Shown here: piece after piece, positions 28,565 through 36,560 of the stretch
How positions within the stretch are numbered: the stretch's first letter is position 1
Layout: every line of letters begins with the position of its first letter
DNA from: Stentor coeruleus
Taxonomy: Eukaryota > Ciliophora > Heterotrichea > Heterotrichida > Stentoridae
Length of the DNA: 36,560 nt
Assembly (NCBI GenBank): GCA_001970955.1
Contig: MPUH01000754.1
Coordinates: 1 to 36,560 of the forward strand
Direction of reading: 5' to 3'
Notes under the pieces: generated by a model
Told to the model about the DNA's origin: nothing
The model's input: the letters and a program-made list of their open reading frames with translations, nothing else
Databases searched by the model: none
Program-made: the position numbers and the translations under genes

Positions 28565-30317
28565 TTACTTTTTACTTATGCTTCTCAAATCAGGTCTTGT
28601 AGCTATTTTAGGTAAAACACGACTTTTAGAATTTACCCCTTTNTGTAGCTATTTTAGGTAAAACACGACTTTTAGAATTTACCCCTTTGCTTGATTCAAC
28701 TCTTGTTAATGCATTTGATTTAACACCTTGAGGTTTTTTCATTGAAAGATTATTATAAAGTGCAGATCCAGAATCAATATTTAGTATCCATAAATCTTTT
28801 AATGCAGCAATGTCTTCAAGGTGTTGAGGTTCTTTATTACTTTGCCCATCATCAATAATTTTCCAAAAGTCCATATCTTCATTTTTAAAAAGATCAGCTT
28901 TTTTCTTAAGAAAAATATCGTCAGGTTTCTTTGGATTATGCCCAGAAGACTTTGGTGATGCGATTCGTTTGGGTTTTTCATTTTTTTGGCCAAGTTGTTT
29001 TTTAAGTTCTTTGATTTCTTCACTTTGTTGTTTAATAATTTCTTCATATTCTAAAACCTTAGCCCGAAGTTTCTCATTTTCTAATTCAAACTCGTTTCTA
29101 GACCAATATGCAGAACCTTGACTTCTTTTAGTATCTTTATTATCTTTATTATCTTTAGGATCTTTAATACTTTTATTCACTTTATTCCCTTTACTATACT
29201 TTGTCTCTTTTATCGGGGATCCAAGATTTGGGGTTTCTGGACATTCTGGTACATTTTCAATAGGATTATCATGAGTCATAATTTCATTAGCAAATAAACG
29301 ATTAATCAAATTTTCTGGTTGTTCCTGTTTAAAATTTTTCCCATTATCTTCAACAAAAAGTCCTTTACTATTGTTTCTTAATGAATGGGAACTATTGCTA
29401 TTAGACCTACTTGAATCTTGTGATTTTTTCATACCTTTTTTTGGTTTCTTATTTTTTTTCTCATTCATTTGTGGTTCTTCTTTATCAAGAAATTTCTGAT
29501 TATTATCTGCTGAGAAAGTATCTTTAAACATTTTGAGTTCATCATTTGTATTTAAAGGATTTTTAATATTTTCTGTATTACTTGACTGATGATTTTCGAT
29601 AATTTCTTGTTTTTTTGGCTTTTTTTTAGTAGTTCCATCATGGGGATGATTTTTACTTTCTTCAGGTATTTTGATATTTTGATTATTAGCAAAAGAGGAC
29701 TCTTTTATTTCTGGCGAGGGATTTTTTAATGAGTTTTTTTTGTTTAAAAGTGAAGCTAAACCGTCTTCATCAATGTTTTGGTTCGTGTCCTGCTTTTTTA
29801 GTGTTTTTTTATTCACAAGCACAAGGCCATCATCATCTTTCATATCTTTGCCTGGATCAACGCCAAAACTTTTTTTCTTGTTTTTTTCGTAATTATCTTT
29901 AAATTTCCCATCCTCATCACTAGATATTTCTGAAGCCCTTTTTTCATCATATGTTTCTTGTTTATATTCTTCATTATCACTATTTTTAGATGGTTTTTTA
30001 GCAATCATTAATACTTCATCATAATCTTTTTCATTATTTGTATCAGGAATCTGCTGTATAATTTTCTTATTTTTAGTTTTAAAAGAGTTCTGTTTTTCTA
30101 AGCTCCTCTCAGTGGTATTTTCCTTATAAAATCGTCCTTCTTCGATTTCCCCATCAACAAAGTTTTCAGTTTCTTTATCACGACTCTCTATTTTTTCTGG
30201 GCTTTTGTCAGTTTTCCCTGATTTCTTCAAAGTATTTTTCTTCGTCAGTTTTCCTGAATTTATCTGAGGTTCTTCTGTTTTTATCATTTTTTCATCATCT
30301 TCGTCACTAGATTCCAT
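28565..30317 (-). CDS. charged, mostly disordered protein with a short coiled coil
   Basis: About 568 residues once the duplicated 46-bp block (28598-28643/28644-28689, with an N) is counted once. The C-terminus then reads RVLPKIATRPDLRSISKK and stops at TAA 28565-28567. With the duplication kept as given, the frame instead ends just after the N. The first 400 residues are Lys/Glu/Asp/Asn/Ser-rich and low in hydrophobics (MESSDEDDEKMIKTEEPQIN, KKKPKKQEIIENHQSSN). A coiled coil lies near 430-470 (ELENEKLRAKVLEYEEIIKQ), followed by a more ordered tail (FWKIIDDGQ, DLWILNIDSGSALYNNLSMK). No family was recognised. Composition suggests a scaffold or cytoskeleton-linked protein; that is inference only. 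Confidence 0.75.
28598..28689. repeat. 46-bp tandem duplication with an N at the junction
   Basis: 28598-28643 and 28644-28689 are the same 46 bases except that the last base of the first unit is N and that of the second is G. The unit codes for the end of the disordered protein. Probably an unmerged assembly overlap (see findings). Confidence 0.85.
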
Positions 30318-30518
30318 ATTATTATTATCCTATTTAAATTGTAATTTTTATAAAAACTATATCTCTAATCATAAAAATCTTACCTTAAAAAGTCTATACC
30401 ACAAAAAAAAAAATCCTATTTTCAAAAACTAACAATCAAAAACCTTATCATATAAACCAAATTTCCAAAACCTATTTTAAAATCTTATCTTTTAATTATA
30501 ATATATCTATATAATCCC

Positions 30519-31643
30519 TTAAGCTGGTGATTGTGGTATTGTATCTCCTCCAGCATAATTCCTCACTTTTGTCCCTCTACCAAAACAAGGTCCACAACAC
30601 CAATCAGTTGTTACCTTAACAGAAATTTTTAACATGGTCCTATTAACTTGTAATGAAATATTCTGACTAGGCTGAAGAACAATTTTTTCTTTAACCCTAA
30701 GTAAGGTTCCAAATTTGCTTTTATTATCCTGTAAATAAAATCTCCCTTTATTAAAAGAAATTTTTGCATGGTCTCGACTAACACTAATATCCGTTAACCT
30801 TATATCACAATTATGCCCACGTCCAATTCTAACACATTCTCCTTGTTTTATATCTAAAATATGGATTGTCTGCCCTTGACCTTCTTCATTATGTTCATCT
30901 TCAAGAACCATATAAGGCGCTTTTGGGTATTTTATTGATACTAATTCAAATTCTCGACCTTTATGTTTTATAATCCCAGGAAAATGACTTTTACACAATT
31001 CACATATAAAATCATTCCAATAATAACTACTGACAGTACCAAGATTTCTACAGCTAACTTTGCTTTCAAGCCACTTTTTCAAACATAATAAATGAATAAC
31101 TTTCATACTTCCTATACATTTACATGGAGATATCAAAGGATTATCATCTTCTCCTTCTTCACAACAACAAATTCTACAAGCTTGACCTGGGGAGTTTTCT
31201 GACATATCTTCACATAGTAAAGATTCATTTGGAGTTTTATCACTTCCTGAGCCTTCAAATATTTTCTTTACTTTAAGGACAAATCGACCTAGTTTTAAAG
31301 TATCAGATTCTTTAAGCTCATATCCGTTTGAGTCTTGAAGATATTTGACTACTTTCCATAACTCAGGGTTTGCTGAATCTAATTCAGAGTTTATTGTAAA
31401 ATGGTCTCTTCTACGATTAAGGACTAATAAACGTTGGTTTTGGCTCATGGAAACATCTTCTGATTGAGGGATTGCTGAATAAAAACAATTATTACTTGTC
31501 CTATAAATAGCCCCTGAATTAGGTGATATAATTTTGGATTTGACAAGATCGTGACAATCGTAATCTAATAAGTCATGGGTTACTTTGTTCCAAGTAAATG
31601 CTTCGATTTCAACACTGTTTATAGCTTACTATAAGTCAGACAT
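30519..31643 (-). CDS. RING-CH (RINGv) and FHA domain protein, one intron
   Basis: 369 residues after splicing the 15-nt intron 31615-31629, which gives MSDLYVEIEAFTWNKVTHDL. Starting at the next in-frame ATG (31448) would drop about 60 residues. Order: an N-terminal region with an FHA-like stretch (YELKESDTLKLGRFVLKVKK), then a RING-CH finger CRICCCEEGEDDNPLISPC, CKCIGSMKVIHLLCLKKWL, CELC (C4HC3 spacing, MARCH-type). A C-terminal FHA domain follows: VRIGRGHNCDIRLTDISVSR, DHAKISFNKGRFYLQDNKSK, FGT. RINGv proteins are E3 ubiquitin ligases, usually membrane-bound. Here no membrane segment is seen, and FHA implies recruitment to phosphothreonine targets. The RING-CH plus FHA pairing is common in ciliates but rare in animals, to my knowledge. 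Confidence 0.9.
31615..31629 (-). other. 15-nt intron near the 5' end of the RING-CH/FHA gene
   Basis: On the coding strand GTAAGCTATAAACAG, phase 2, ending in CAG rather than TAG. The first exon is only 14 coding bases (MSDL plus two bases). Splicing gives an open frame into the rest of the gene. Confidence 0.75.
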
Positions 31644-31954
31644 GGTTATATTTATTTGTAAATGTACTTATTTATAGGATTTGATATTTTTGGTTATGAA
31701 ATTGTTGTGAAGATGTTTAAAGATAGAAAATTAGTTTTAGGCTTAGGTTTAAGGTATGTGTGATTGATGGAATACTTGAGATTTTTGAAATAATTTTGGA
31801 AGAAAAAATAATGGTTTTTTGATTTTATGGATGGGTTGATAATATTTTATGGATTAGGTTTGGATTGATTTGTGATTTTGTATTTATTAACTAATGATTA
31901 TAATATAAATAATATTTATATCAGTATGATTTTTTTAAGTTGGGTTGTGGTTTA
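31644..31954. other. intergenic, no gene seen
   Basis: 5' flank of the RING-CH/FHA gene. G/T-rich on the + strand, as upstream of other minus-strand genes. Nothing else was seen. Confidence 0.5.
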
Positions 31955-32135
31955 TTTTTATAAATATTGAATATCCCAAACTATTATAAGATTAAAAGAC
32001 CTCATTCTCTTTATAATAAATTCTGGCCAAAAGTCATTATCAAAGCATCTCTGAGATTAAATATGGATAAACCAGTATTAAATACTATTATGTTGATTGA
32101 GGATTAAATTTGCATCCTCTAAAAGCATAGAGCCT
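31955..32135 (+). pseudogene. HExxH-family copy 4, 5' fragment only
   Basis: Matches copy 3 collinearly from its upstream sequence (TATAAATATTGAATATCC) through CTCATTCTCTTTATAATAAA into the first coding part (ACCAGTATTAAATACT, TTGATTGAGGATTAA). As in copy 3, the family start ATG is ATT. Similarity stops near 32135; the rest of the gene is missing. Confidence 0.7.
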
Positions 32136-32673
32136 ATTGTTGAAAAATTCTGGATATAATTTTATTATTATCTGTTTGTATACCTTTATATACCGGTTAT
32201 ATATCATCATCCAATCTATTTCGCAAAGATCCTTTTGAAAATCTTGATTTAGATCCCTATCCTGAAATTTTCACTATTTTATTGTTATATTTTTATTTTT
32301 TGATTTTTTTTACAATATCATAAAAAAGCCCTGTCCTGCTTTTCATAAAAAGCCAAATGGCTATTTGGATGTGGTCCATAAACTCTAATTTCAAGTGATT
32401 TCCTAACCTGCATTTCTGTAAAAAAAAATAAGATTTATATTCCAAAATAGTTCAACCTGGGCTAATAATTTTATGGTATACTAGTTCATACTATTTCTAT
32501 ATAATATTTCCAATCTACTCTATAATCTATCCGAAAAAAATCTAATTTGTAAATTATGTATACTTTTACTATAAAAAGAATTAAACTTTTTATACTATCT
32601 TATTACAACAAAATATTTTTTATAAACAAAATTAATTGATCATCTACCGTTTATGTAGTCCTACTTTTCTTTT
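32136..32673. other. intergenic with one open hydrophobic piece
   Basis: 32144-32323 on the + strand is open without an ATG and reads KILDIILLLSVCIPLYTGYI, then DPFENLDLDPYPEIF and LLLYFYFLIFF: two membrane-like stretches. It could be a gene remnant or chance. The remainder is the 3' flank of the minus-strand helical protein gene. Confidence 0.35.
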
Positions 32674-33771
32674 TCAAGGTGTGCTTATCGTGGATTCAAC
32701 ACTAGAATTATAAATATTTTTCCTTCTATTTCTAATCATCCCATTATAATAATTCCAATTGACCCTCTGAACTTCTTCTCCTTCACTTAATCTTCTAAAT
32801 TTCCTCTTCCTACATTCTACAACCGAATTATTTAAAAACCCTTTCTTAATAATAATCCTTTTTTTCACTTTAGGCCTAATCAAAATCCCATTATCTTTAT
32901 TCGACAATGACCAAGTCCTTGATGTACTTCTTCCACTTATTTTTTCCCCAATTTGTATGGAAGGTATACTACTCATAACATAAGGGATAAAACATGTTAC
33001 CAAAATAATACTGTCGAAGTCTTTGTTAATAACCCAATCAACTTGAAAAACCTCTGAAGATTTAACTTTTTTTATGAAATTGTATAGCAAAGGTCTTACC
33101 ATAACTTCTTCTCCAAGTAGATAATGTAAAGACAATTCGCACATTTCTGCAGCTTTTGAATAGTTGTTTTCATAACATAAAAGCCCATATGATGATAAAT
33201 CAATAAGTCCGCATAGATTAGCTCTACTTAATGTCGACAGTTTTGTTTTAATATTTTGACTTGATATGCTTGCAAGGATTTTTTTAGAGATTTCAAGATA
33301 ATCTTTAGCTTCTTTGATTTTTTTTACTTTCCAGAGGTTCATACAAATAAGAAGATTACTTGTTAGATTAAAGTCTAAACAGAGATGTTGTTTAGAATTT
33401 AAAATACCTTCAATTAAAGCTTGACCATCATGAAGGACTTTTAAGCTTTTTTTGAACTGACATGTACGATAGTAAAGAAAAGCAAATGTATTATGAAGTA
33501 ACAGTCTACCTTGCCAATATTGATCAGCCAAACTCCCAAAATCACATAACATCTTATCAGCTTCTGAAGCTTTAGTAAGTACTTCAAATGTATCACCAAT
33601 CAAATCATACTGCAAAAGTTTTATACTAATCGACATGCACAAGTTTATATAATCTCGAAAATTTGTTGAACGAAGCTCTGAAAACTCTAATTCACAATAA
33701 GGTTTTATCTCTTCAAACTTTTTATATACAAAACTTTTAACTTCAGCAATTGTTAACAAGTCTATGTTCAT
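32674..33771 (-). CDS. helical-repeat (TPR-like) protein
   Basis: 365 residues ending in TGA. Residues 1-240 are alternating amphipathic helices with TPR-like spacing (YINLCMSISIKLLQYDLIGD, NTFAFLYYRTCQFKKSLKVL, LLICMNLWKVKKIKEAKDYL, GLLCYENNYSKAAEMCELSL), containing the A/G-x-x-Y and K-A patterns of degenerate TPRs. From about 270 to the end the protein is basic and probably disordered (KVKKRIIIKKGFLNNSVV). No catalytic motif is visible. The start codon is 30 bp downstream of the stop of the synthetase gene on the same strand, an extremely short gap. Protein-interaction scaffold by inference. Confidence 0.7.
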   Translation of the reverse strand: MNIDLLTIAEVKSFVYKKFEEIKPYCELEFSELRSTNFRDYINLCMSISIKLLQYDLIGDTFEVLTKASEADKMLCDFGSLADQYWQGRLLLHNTFAFLYYRTCQFKKSLKVLHDGQALIEGILNSKQHLCLDFNLTSNLLICMNLWKVKKIKEAKDYLEISKKILASISSQNIKTKLSTLSRANLCGLIDLSSYGLLCYENNYSKAAEMCELSLHYLLGEEVMVRPLLYNFIKKVKSSEVFQVDWVINKDFDSIILVTCFIPYVMSSIPSIQIGEKISGRSTSRTWSLSNKDNGILIRPKVKKRIIIKKGFLNNSVVECRKRKFRRLSEGEEVQRVNWNYYNGMIRNRRKNIYNSSVESTISTP

Positions 33772-33801
33772 TTTATAATTATTCTAATAAACTTAAAAAT
33801 C

Positions 33802-35010
33802 TTATTCTGAAATCCTGCAGCAAGCAAAAGGACTGTTATATTCAGTTATACGTTTTTTATCTTCTCTAATTCCAAACCCACCATAATCATATCCAATAAT
33901 CCATGAACCAATAATCGGATAATATCCAGAATGTGGGATGATTTTAAATACTTCCTGATATATCGAGTCCCTATTGCCGAATTTTCCATCCTTTTTTGCA
34001 ATTTTCGACCCACTTTCCCCGATAATCTCAACATTCTGCCCACATCTTCCAACAATAGGTTTTTTAACATAAGGTTTGTTTTGAAAATACTCTCCAATTG
34101 ACCATTCGGTTCTTAGTAAATATTCATGATTTGGATATAATTCCCATAACATTGGTAAAATAGCTTTATTACTTGTTACAGTTTTCCATAATGGTTCCAT
34201 TATCATTATGTTAGGATCTAATAAAACATCACAAATTTTCACTTTATTTGATGATTTTTTTGACTCATAATTAGAAATTATTGTATCCCAACTCCATGTT
34301 TTCCACACTTGAGAAATTTGATTCCCACTATGGTCATAGTATTTCCCATCACCTCCTGATTCAAAATCAGCACCGACAATTGTTTTTGTTTTGATACCAA
34401 TTTTATTAAAAATCTGTTGCATGAGATGTGAAATTATGATTTCTTCAGGATCTGAATCGATCATTATATGAACAAAACCTGAATAAGCAGTTTTACACTC
34501 AGTAGCAATAAGCTGCTGCAGGTTTTCACCAGATGATCTTCCTATGTTACATCCAGATGATAATGCCCATTTATCTTGAACAAGAGCAGCTTCAACTATT
34601 GTCCCAGCACTATCTGAATTATATTCTATAAGTTTCAACTCGTTTCCATTTGATGCCAAGTCAAACCTCCCTGATATTGTGTGTTTTTTCCCTTCATGCC
34701 AGTCGCTCCAAGATTTTTTTATATGTGGCCACATCCAAGTAGGAATTCCGAATTTCCCAAGAATATTATCATCTTTGATAGCTATGTCTGTGCATCTTAG
34801 GCACATTTTATTAAGTTCTTCAGTTGCTTGTTGTATTTTTTTTGTAAAATCTGCGGTGAACAAGTAGTAACTTACGTTTTCATCATTTTCTGAAGTAAGA
34901 TTGTAACCCCAGTATTTGCCAAAGTATTTTTCTACAGGGTTTTTAGGGTCGAGGAACTTGATTGAAGTACTGGTTATTTTTTGAGTTATTCGCGAAAAGC
35001 CAGAGGCCAT
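33802..35010 (-). CDS. stand-alone glutathionylspermidine synthetase-type ATP-grasp ligase
   Basis: 402 residues. The protein matches the C-terminal synthetase half of bacterial GspSA (and trypanothione synthetase) from LDPKNPVEKYFGKYWGY through FGIPTWMWPHIKKSW, GRFDLASNGNELKLIEYNSD, GFVHIMIDSD, WKTWSWDTI, IMEPLWKTVTSNKAILPMLW, YPNHEYLLRTEW, YVKKPIVGRCGQNV and GSWIIGYDYGGFGIREDKK. The metal and phosphate-binding signatures (GRFD, IEYN, KKPIVGR, GIRED) are all present, so it should be active. The family joins the Gly carboxylate of glutathione to spermidine or a similar amine using ATP. The N-terminal CHAP amidase domain found in bifunctional enzymes is absent. It is in tandem with a paralogue upstream. 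The related YgiC/YjfC ligases are an alternative. Confidence 0.85.
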   Translation of the reverse strand: MASGFSRITQKITSTSIKFLDPKNPVEKYFGKYWGYNLTSENDENVSYYLFTADFTKKIQQATEELNKMCLRCTDIAIKDDNILGKFGIPTWMWPHIKKSWSDWHEGKKHTISGRFDLASNGNELKLIEYNSDSAGTIVEAALVQDKWALSSGCNIGRSSGENLQQLIATECKTAYSGFVHIMIDSDPEEIIISHLMQQIFNKIGIKTKTIVGADFESGGDGKYYDHSGNQISQVWKTWSWDTIISNYESKKSSNKVKICDVLLDPNIMIMEPLWKTVTSNKAILPMLWELYPNHEYLLRTEWSIGEYFQNKPYVKKPIVGRCGQNVEIIGESGSKIAKKDGKFGNRDSIYQEVFKIIPHSGYYPIIGSWIIGYDYGGFGIREDKKRITEYNSPFACCRISE

Positions 35011-35272
35011 CCTACTCTTATTATATTAAACTGTATCTGTTTGATTTTAATGATTTCACAAGATTATCATGGTTTTAAATATGCTTGTTTATAGGATTAG
35101 TAAAAAGAAATTAAATTAGAGGAATCTGTATATGGGTTTGATGTAAGATTCTTAGGAATTTAGCATAAGAATATCGTGTAAAGCATGTGAAAGTTTTTAA
35201 AACTGAGATTTTAATGTTTTTTTTTATAGAAGTTTGACATAAAAATCTAATCTAAAACTTAAACTAACTATT
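35011..35272. other. intergenic between the two GSP paralogues
   Basis: AT-rich, no coding frame. G/T-rich on the + strand next to the synthetase start, as upstream of other minus-strand genes. Confidence 0.4.
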
Positions 35273-36560
35273 CTAATCTTCATCTCCAATTATCCTGCAG
35301 CATACAAGTTGTCTAGCATTCGGATCTTCTAAAGATTTGGTATCTAAGCTAAATCCTGTAAGATGTCTTGCTACTGACCATGAGCATACAATTGGTTTTA
35401 TACCTTCAAATTCTTCGCTTAAAAACTCTTCAACATAAATGGTATGTTCTTGACTTGAACTAAGTTTTTTATATCCGCATTGTAATGGTAAAAAAGTTTT
35501 ATTTTGAGTATCTAAAGGTAAATCCCATTTTGCATCGAGTAAATATGCATGATTTGGGTTTGTTTCATTCATTACTGCTTTTAGTGCACGATTGCTAGCA
35601 ACTAATTTCCATAAAGGTTCTATAACAAATACACTTTTTGATAATAAAAGATCACTAATTTTTAATTCATCTCCTTGTCGGATGTTTTCATAATCAGCAA
35701 GGATAGTTTCCCAATCCCATACTTTCCAGATGGATTTTATTTCAACACTGTCTTGATCGTAGAAAAGTCCTTCAGCGCTTTTTTTAAAACTTAAATCAAT
35801 CATTATTTTGCTTTGTAAACCACATTCTAAAAGAATAGTTTGAAGAAAATTAGCTATGCTGAGATGTTCTTGTGTACTGTCTGTTTTGAAGAAAATGAGC
35901 TATGCTGAGATGTTCTTGTGTACTGTCTGTGCATATATGGACTAAACCTTCAAAGCATGTTTTGACATGAGTTATAAGTGCTTCTTTTAGCTTTACAGAC
36001 GGAGAATCTCCCATAGTACAGTCTAAGTGTCCAGCAAGTTTATCTTGGATTTTTACAGCTTCAGCTAGCCCATGTAAGGCATCACCATAAAAATCAACAA
36101 GTTTAACATTTCTTCCTCTGAACGCAAATTCAAGTCTTCCAGTGATAGTCTTTCCTTTGCTGTTCCAAAAAAAATCCCACGAATCCTTAATCATATCCCA
36201 AGTCCATCTAGGTAACCCAAACTTTTCTAATAACTCTGGGTTATTTACCACATTATTAGTAGCTCTATAAAACATAAACGAGCATTCCATAGTCGCATAT
36301 AAAATTTTATAAGCCAAATGTTCTTCTATAGTAAAGTAAATAAAAGTGCCAGAGTTCATAAATTTCCCAGCTTTTTCATAATAAAAAGCTTCAATAGGGT
36401 CATCTAAATCTAACCAAGGATTATCATGAGTAATTTCTTTAGTATGTTTTTTAACAGGGTGATTTAATTTATCTAAAGCTTGTTGATCAACATGGTCAAC
36501 ATCAAAATCGATAATCATCCAACCATATAATTCATCTTCATCACGAATCCAGTAATGGCC
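35273..36560 (-). CDS. bifunctional GSP amidase/synthetase paralogue, partial and frame-broken, synthetase half degenerate
   Basis: Runs off the right edge. The first residues (GHYWIRDEDELYGWMI) are the end of a CHAP-type amidase domain, as in GspSA (ILGWMI). The synthetase half follows: LDLDDPIEAFYYEKAGKF, FGLPRWTWDMIKDSWDFFW, GRLEFAFRGRNVKLVDFYGD, GLVHICTDSTQEHLSI, WKVWDWETIL, PLWKLVASNRALK, NPNHAYLLDAKW. Key signatures have decayed: GR-x-D is GRLE, EYN is DFY, the KPIxGR segment is PLQCGY, and the Arg of GxRED is gone (SLDTKS). Ligase activity is unlikely. A 46-bp duplication at 35838-35929 breaks the frame; counting it once gives 413 continuous codons before the stop at 35273-35275. The amidase Cys lies outside the window. 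Confidence 0.78.
35838..35929. repeat. 46-bp tandem duplication breaking the GSP paralogue
   Basis: 35838-35883 and 35884-35929 are near-identical 46-base units with about two mismatches. 46 is not a multiple of three, so the reading frame shifts and an early stop appears. One unit fits the protein family exactly (STQEHLSIANFLQTILLECG). Confidence 0.85.

Noticed and set aside
1..36560. tRNA or other known RNA genes, CRISPR arrays, transposase genes
   Set aside because: No cloverleaf with a GTTCRA-type arm, no regular repeat-spacer pattern and no transposase signature was found by reading; a covariance-model search would be decisive.

Overview
The window looks like macronuclear DNA of a heterotrich ciliate, most likely Stentor or a close relative. 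Three signs support this. The DNA is very AT-rich with short intergenic gaps. Seven spliceosomal introns are exactly 15 nt each (typical form GTAATTTTTATATAG). Intact genes end in TAA, TAG or TGA, so the standard code is in use. Both ends of the window are cut inside larger sequence; no telomere, tRNA, rRNA or CRISPR array was seen.

Left part (1-11 kb): a graveyard with a few living genes. It starts with a decayed histone H4 remnant. Then come three + strand copies of an unrecognised HExxH-type (metallopeptidase-like) family, two of them pseudogenes; a fourth fragment lies near 32 kb. Between them are an acylated EF-hand protein, a decayed large EF-hand protein gene, a DHHC palmitoyltransferase with a hidden in-frame intron, a small divergent gene whose start codon overlaps that of the DHHC gene, and a decayed PAP2-type phosphatase gene.

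Middle (11-21 kb), mostly + strand: a coiled-coil protein, an ABHD17-like serine hydrolase (depalmitoylase type), a Ulp1/SENP-like protein that has lost catalytic His and Cys, a Hook-family dynein adaptor rebuilt across two introns, an unknown basic protein (minus strand), and a secreted paraoxonase-like propeller.

Right part (21-36.5 kb), all minus strand and tightly packed: a USP47-like deubiquitinase with a C-terminal extension revealed by two introns, an ARL2BP/BART protein, a secreted cathepsin-like protein that has lost catalytic Cys and His, an NDR/LATS-type kinase, a disordered charged protein, a RING-CH plus FHA protein, a helical-repeat protein, a stand-alone glutathionylspermidine synthetase, and a partial bifunctional amidase/synthetase paralogue whose synthetase half has lost key residues.

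Themes: (1) pseudoenzymes (Ulp1-like, cathepsin-like, half of the GSP enzyme) beside intact paralogues or unrelated genes; (2) decayed genes surviving in what appears to be macronuclear DNA; (3) two exact-length 46-bp tandem duplications that break or extend ORFs and look like assembly joins; (4) 15-nt introns that single-frame ORF calling misses or truncates at. There is no operon logic. The genes are independent housekeeping, signalling and cytoskeletal functions.
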